This document shows, piece after piece, positions 59,098 to 64,000 of a DNA stretch of 64,000 bases. Numbering within the stretch: position 1 is the stretch's first letter; every line of letters starts with the position of its first letter. The DNA lies in assembly GCF_040183065.1 (NCBI RefSeq), contig NC_091120.1, forward strand, positions 22,167,708-22,231,707, given 5' to 3'. Position numbers and translations under genes: made by a program. Below the pieces are notes generated by a model. The model worked only from the letters and a program-made list of their open reading frames with translations, was not told the origin of the DNA and did no database searches. The stretch comes from Periplaneta americana (taxonomy: Eukaryota; Arthropoda; Insecta; Blattodea; Blattidae).

Positions 59098-62000
59098 ATG
59101 AGTAAAGCACACCCTCCAGAGCTAAAAAAGTAAGTACTGTAAAATAAGTTAAGCTAATGAATTGCCATGAAGCGGACACCATTAATACAATATGTATGTT
59201 TATGTTGTTTCAGATTCATGGACAAGAAACTGTCTTGTAAGTATTGGATTCCGGTACCATGATTGGTGTGCGTAGAGAAATAAACATAAGAATATAGATT
59301 TATGTAATCTTAAAATCAGTACTTTCATACAAAGTTATGCATTTATTACGCGTTAAAATATAAACACATTTGAAACGTGGAGATGAACACGAGTAAGAAA
59401 CCATGCAATCAAGTTCTTAACCTCAATGTTGCCGCTTGGCGTCAGCTGCCATCGATAACTCTTATTGTAATAATCAACTGCCCGAAGATAGGTCTGAACC
59501 TCACAAGCAATACCAAGAAGGCACCACCCGATATTTGAGTAGTTATCGGTAAATATGAAGGTTAGAGCCAGATTGGATAGCCTATATTAAGATAAACATA
59601 TTGTAGATCGATGGCTACGAAGTGATACATCATATCTTTAAATTTACATATGAATAAAGAAACTGAGCTTTTCTATAGCACGCGACACTAAACTTTCCAC
59701 TTTAATTTTTCTGCGTTCTCCGGTGCAGGAATATGTAGCAGATTAGATTAGCTTAGTTTAGACCTTGTATATACGAATCTGTGACGGGTTAGGTTAGATT
59801 TTGGTATGCCTTGCATATAAAAATCTGTGGCAGGTTAGGATAGTTTAGACTTTTTGTATGCCTTATACAGGGTGATTCATAAGTCACTGTACAAATTTCG
59901 TGAGTGTAATGTAAAGGTAAAGCAAGAGTAACATGTTATGTAGCACTTTCTCTGAACTTTATTTCAGAATTATGACTAATAATGTATTGGCGAAAACGTA
60001 ATACGGCTAACGCCAGTAGGGGAAGTTATCCCCACCCACAGAAATGTGCATTCGACACAACACTAGCCTATCACGTAGAGTGTGTGGTGAGCTTGTAGGG
60101 GAAAACTGGAAAGGGGTCGTGGGCGGAGCTTAGCGTTCGCTGTATTACGTTTTTACCAATGTATTAACAACACGAACCAGTATAGTGGACAGTCAGTTAA
60201 TCGGACTGCTTCTTCTACCATAGCATCTGACTGGCCGAGTATACCGACAGTTTTTGGAACATGAATTGAGTGGTCTGCTTCATGATGTCCCACTAGATAA
60301 ACGAACCACCTTATGGTTTATGCACGATGATGCCCCTGCTCATTTCAGTAGTGAGGCAAGAGTATATCTCATTGTTGCATATTCCGATAAGTGCATGACC
60401 AGTTGCTTGGCCAGGCAGATCACCAGACCTTAACCCCCTGGACTTCTACCTTCGGAGCCATCTCAAGACGCTTGTTTATGGTACTGAAATTCCGAACATA
60501 ATAGAACTAGCCTACAGCAGGGGATTGAAAATGGTTTTGAAACTGCGGAATGAGTTGAATGGAGTCTGCAACATTCCAAGAGCAGTATGACGACGATCAT
60601 GTCATTATCTTCACTTTCATGGATGTCACTTTGAACATGTTTTGGGGTAAATGTACTTACGTTGTTTGTGTTGAATTTGTGATCCATTTGTTTAGTCGAA
60701 CTATGAGAGGAATTAATTTTGTTTTGTTTGTGTTGCACTTGTGATCCCTACTTTGCTGCATAACTCTGAAATAAACCAATTTCAGAAAAAGTGCTGTATA
60801 ACATTTTACTCTTAGCTTTACCTCTACATTACACTCACGAGCCACTGGTGTGGCTCAGTCGGTTAAGGCGCTTGCCTGCTGGTCTGAAGTTGCCTTCGGG
60901 CGCGGGTTCGATCCCGCTTGGGCTGATTACCTGGTTGGGTTTTTTTTCGAGGTTTTCCCCAACCGTAATGTGAATACAAGGTAATCCATGGCGAATCCTC
61001 GGCCTCATCTCGCCAAATCGCATCTTGCCATCACCAATCTCATCGACGCTAAATAACCTAGTAGTTGATACAGCGTCGTTAAATAACCAACTAAAATAAA
61101 AAAAATAAATACACTCACGAAGTTTGTACAGAGACTTATGAATCACCCTGTATATTAAGTAAAGTGGATTGTGCGTTTCGCATTATATTTTAAAGTGTTC
61201 TACCTCTTTATTTCACGTGTTAAATAATCACCTTTAGGTTATCTACACTGATCAATTCTTTCCAAGTTTTACATATTTTCTAATATGTGTTCAAGTCAAC
61301 TGACGCCCTGTATGAATTCTCCATATTCTAAACTACCTTCCCTCTGAAAATTTACCATCCTGATAATTGTCCATTTTCCTACTCTTTTTCGTCAAAAATA
61401 CCTTCAGTGTCGCGTGCTATAAAAACACCAAATTTTTTTTTTCTTGACAGTGAAGTTGAATGGAGGAAGACATGTTGTGGGTATTCTCAGAGGCTTCGAC
61501 CCATTCATGAATCTTGTTGTGGATGAAACAGTAGAAGAATGCAAGGACGGCACAAAAAATAATATAGGCATGGTGGTATGTACTATCATAGTCATTCATA
61601 GTGTTCTACCCAAGGGCAGGTCAGCGAATAGGGATTATAAAGAATGGACACTTCGCGTCGGTACCTTTGATGTAGCCGGACTGATTTCAATGACCTTCAA
61701 GCCAGCTAGAGCGTGAGATTCTGCTTTCTCCCTAGAGTTGGCGCTGACATCACACCAGCTAGCAGTCGACACAGCGGAAATATAACACATACAATTAATA
61801 CATCTAGGTACATTATGTACTCAAAATAAATTGGATCCATAAAATAATAAATTCTTCATTAACTGCAATGTATAGACTCTAGAGTTCCTTTATAATGAGA
61901 GTTGAGACGTTGACCCCAACAACAATTAAAATATGTAATGATTTGATAGCGCTGAAAATGGAAAACAAAACTCTTACGAGAAGTAAAACCATATACCTAT

Positions 62001-62908
62001 ATTATATTATTATACAAATATTAAACGAATTCGATACTTAATTTTATAATGTATTATATCTGAAATATAAAATATTATTATTACAACTAGTTTGTCACTG
62101 AGAAATAAGGAAAAGCTGTTAACTTGAATTTATATGAAGCAAAGCATTACTGGATTATGCAGTAAGGTAGGCGATGTTTGGATCCTGTACCTTAACTCTA
62201 TTCTCAATTATTATCTTAGCGTATGCTCGATTACACTACCTCTAGCGCTTGAAAGTGGAACTAGCCGCTGGCGCACAGAGAAACAAAACACAGGAAAATT
62301 CGCTCAGTGTCCATTCTTTATAATCCCTATTCGCCGGGCAGGTTTTCCACTGGATAACCAGGATTCTCCAGTCTTTCCTATTTTGTGCCTTCCTCTTTGT
62401 CTCTGCATATGATCCATATATCCCAGAACTCCTCCCATTTACCATTCCTTCCAGTATATCCTTCACTAGACAGTTTCTTTTCAGCCAGTGACTGAACCAA
62501 TTCCTTTTTTCCTCTCCCTGATCAGTTTCTTCTCCCACGCTTTCCAATACAGCTTATTTCTTATTCTATCTATCCATTTCGTATGCTCCATTCTTCTCCA
62601 TATTCACTTTCAATTACTTCTTCTATTTGCTTCTCTTCATATTCTCTATTCCTTTTTCATAGATCTGTTAAGAGGGAGAAGAAATTCTGTCCTAACAAAA
62701 AAAATTGTAGAACAGTCGGAAAATATTTAAATGAGACATTATGTAGGTTATTTAGATATTTCATGTAGTATTTAGTTTTTTTTTTTTTTGTCTGTCTTTG
62801 CATTTGCAAAAGATCAGTATTGTTTGACATAATGTTTTTTTATTATTATTGTTTCAGGTCATTCGGGGGAACAGTATCGTTATGTTGGAATCATTAGATC
62901 GAGTTTGA
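59098..62908 (+). CDS. SNRPG: SNRPG, small nuclear ribonucleoprotein G (Sm G)
   Basis: Exons 59098-59129, 59214-59236, 61451-61575 and 62858-62908 (stop TGA) encode 76 aa, the exact length of human SNRPG. The protein starts [20 protein letters not shown] and has the Sm1 motif [20 protein letters not shown] and Sm2 motif [10 protein letters not shown]. Sm G joins the seven-membered Sm ring on U1, U2, U4 and U5 snRNAs in pre-mRNA splicing. Compared with human, the loop between Sm1 and Sm2 differs ([13 protein letters not shown]), as expected. Exon 2 is a 23-nt microexon whose flanking phases fit. Intron 1 is only 84 bp. Introns 2 and 3 hold a mariner-like element, SINEs and a LINE. Confidence 0.97.
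59458..59590 (-). repeat. Dispersed repeat, copy 3 (diverged)
   Basis: AATCAACTGCCCGAAGATAG and GTCTGAACCTCACAAGC match the repeat at 2018-2230 and 12115-12275; the remainder is diverged. In SNRPG intron 2. Confidence 0.45.
59989..60157. mobile_element. 169-bp MITE nested in the mariner-like element
   Basis: Exact 8-bp duplication AATGTATT (59981-59988, 60158-60165). Inverted ends GGCGAAAACGTAATACGGC and GCTGTATTACGTTTTTACC. An 8-bp duplication fits hAT-type mobilisation. GC-richer than its surroundings. Confidence 0.88.
60841..61110 (+). mobile_element. tRNA-derived SINE, group A, copy 3, with target duplication
   Basis: Exact 10-bp duplication ACACTCACGA (60831-60840, 61111-61120), which itself is mariner-end sequence. 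A box TGGCTCAGTCGGTTAAGGCG, B box GGGTTCGATCCC, tail ACAGCGTCGTTAAATAACC followed by A-rich sequence. Full length, 270 bp. Confidence 0.93.
61590..62560 (-). mobile_element. LINE C-terminal fragment interrupted by a MITE
   Basis: Pieces 61590-61621 and 62336-62560 join as one LINE end matching 42341-42640: the minus strand reads [29 protein letters not shown] and [18 protein letters not shown]. In SNRPG intron 3, antisense. Confidence 0.8.
61622..62335. mobile_element. 714-bp hAT-type MITE nested in the LINE
   Basis: Exact 8-bp duplication GGGCAGGT (61614-61621, 62336-62343). Inverted ends GCGAATAGGGATTATAAAGA and TCTTTATAATCCCTATTCGC extend about 28 bp. No coding sequence. Confidence 0.88.
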
Positions 62909-62992
62909 ACATTGTGACTCAGGTATTACCTGGATCTAATTATGTAATGTATGCTTGTGTTTGTATGTTTGTAAGTTCAGTATGTAATACAC

Positions 62993-62998
62993 AATAAA
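62993..62998 (+). terminator. Poly(A) signal of SNRPG
   Basis: AATAAA 85 bases after the SNRPG stop codon, with a second overlapping AATAAA four bases on. A short 3' UTR is usual for this gene. Confidence 0.65.
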
Positions 62999-62999
62999 T

Positions 63000-63720
63000 A
63001 AATCGTCTCTTTTTATAAAGTGAATTTATTTTTTAACAATCGTATATACTTCAATCACAAAGTTTCTCTGTTAACAAGAAATTTTGATTTTATACACACG
63101 ATATCATAAGAGCTTCACTAATTATCAAGTCCAGACCTAACAGACTATTTTATTTTCTGGAAGATGCAGTGTGTGATGAGAAATTCTGAGTTTCAAGCTT
63201 CTGCAATGTGAAGGAGACAATCTACAAAAATAGAGTTTGTATAACTATTGTAAAATTGAAACTGAACATATACAGTAATCTTTGCTTGTTTCTTTGTGAG
63301 TTACATCAGCAATCAAAACAAGGAAATAATTATGTTAGCTGTCTGTGTTAAGGCTTGACATGACAGCCACTGTTCCTATCATGTAAGTACCTTTAATACC
63401 ATATCCAGCTAGTTTCAAAGGGTTCAATCGTTTTTAAGTTGATTTCTTGAAAATGTAATAAGTATATGAGTTTGATAATTTCTCTTCTTGTAAGTTTTTA
63501 TGTTACAGCTTGTCCAGAATTACATGATGCAGAACAACTGTGAGACACTGTCAGAACTATCTTCAATGATCAATGCTCTTTCTGGCAGTATGCACCAATA
63601 AGTCATTCTTAACACCTTTCTCAGGCAGAAATAAAACATTTCTAAGACAAGTTACTCATCCCCATTGGGTAAACACCAATGGCAAGCAGTGACTCAAAAT
63701 ATAGATGAAGCAATTTCCTA
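63000..63720. other. No gene recognised right of SNRPG
   Basis: AT-rich sequence. Weak pyrimidine tract and AG near 63508, but no identifiable exon. Confidence 0.35.
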
Positions 63721-63721
63721 A

Positions 63722-63828
63722 ATTATTATTATTATTATTATTATTATTATCATCATCATCATCATCATCATCATCGATATATCATATTGTTACTATTACT
63801 ATTACTACTGCTGCTGCTGCTGCTGCTG

Positions 63829-63859
<31 letters not shown>

Positions 63860-63897
63860 CCACCGCCACTGTGACCACCACCACCACCACCACCACT
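63722..63897 (+). repeat. Compound trinucleotide microsatellite
   Basis: Runs of ATT, then ATC, TAC/TGC and CAC units in succession, with small breaks. At least four repeat types abut. Confidence 0.92.
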
Positions 63898-64000
63898 TCG
63901 ATACTAATAGCAGCTGTTTGTTTTAATTACAAAAGTTTACTTATATTTGCTGAAGTATCAGTTTTATCAGAAGTTGAACTGCATCGTTCTTTCTTGCAAT

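Larger units (their letters stand above)
59868..61150 (+). mobile_element. Mariner-like element carrying a MITE and a SINE
   Basis: CAGGGTGATTCATAAGTCAC and GACTTATGAATCACCCTG are inverted ends with TA flanks (59866-59867, 61151-61152). Inside, [20 protein letters not shown] and [12 protein letters not shown] are transposase catalytic regions with the third acid as D. Frames are broken by stops and shifts, and the N-terminal half is missing. In SNRPG intron 2. Confidence 0.85.

Noticed and set aside
63722-63926. Coding frame rich in Ser, Thr and Ala
   Set aside because: It is a compound trinucleotide microsatellite that is open in several frames.

Overview
The window is insect nuclear DNA. 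Four host genes have short exons and long AT-rich introns, and most of the remainder is transposon debris. The LINE proteins and tRNA-derived SINEs match what I know from cockroaches and termites (Blattodea), so a cockroach such as Periplaneta is my best guess. That is inference from recognised repeats, not a database result.

Host genes, left to right. ZCCHC4 (minus strand, 5' end only, exons at 5262-5337, 3430-3776 and 348-548) encodes an rRNA N6-adenosine methyltransferase. RAB28 (plus, five exons, 5911-13891) is complete and starts 573 bp from ZCCHC4 in the opposite direction, so the two probably share a promoter region. HEXD (plus, seven coding exons, 21682-39251) encodes a GH20 hexosaminidase with an added N-terminal membrane anchor. 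SNRPG (plus, four exons, 59098-62908, 76 aa) encodes the Sm G core spliceosomal protein. The genes have unrelated jobs (ribosome modification, prenylated GTPase trafficking, glycan hydrolysis, splicing), and I see no functional cluster. All introns whose ends I mapped begin GT and end AG, and codon phases agree across every junction.

Mobile DNA. I see at least five non-LTR retrotransposon groups: one with a GRPR-RW C-terminus, one with RNase H and a CAA-repeat tail, one CR1/jockey-like with a 3' hairpin, one with a restriction-like endonuclease, and other decayed ends. There are several tRNA-derived SINE groups, many mariner/Tc1-type elements, two hAT elements, pogo/Tigger-like elements, a piggyBac fragment, and assorted MITEs and foldback repeats. 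I recognised no LTR retrotransposon, retrovirus-like copy or Polinton. Insertions are heavily nested: SINE in mariner, Tc1 in mariner, MITE in LINE, hAT in LINE.

The most notable element is a hAT transposon at 55028-57223. It has matching terminal repeats, an exact 8-bp target duplication (CTGATGAC) and an uninterrupted 494-aa transposase, and it sits exactly in the YADD-coding site of a LINE reverse transcriptase. Other points worth a second look are two snapback elements built from tRNA-like promoter sequences (4011-4413 and 39333-39875), a twin-primed LINE (28138-28376), a RAB28 with lysine at the usual catalytic glutamine, and SINE groups that share one 3' tail.

The stretch between HEXD and SNRPG (about 42-58 kb) holds no host gene that I recognise.
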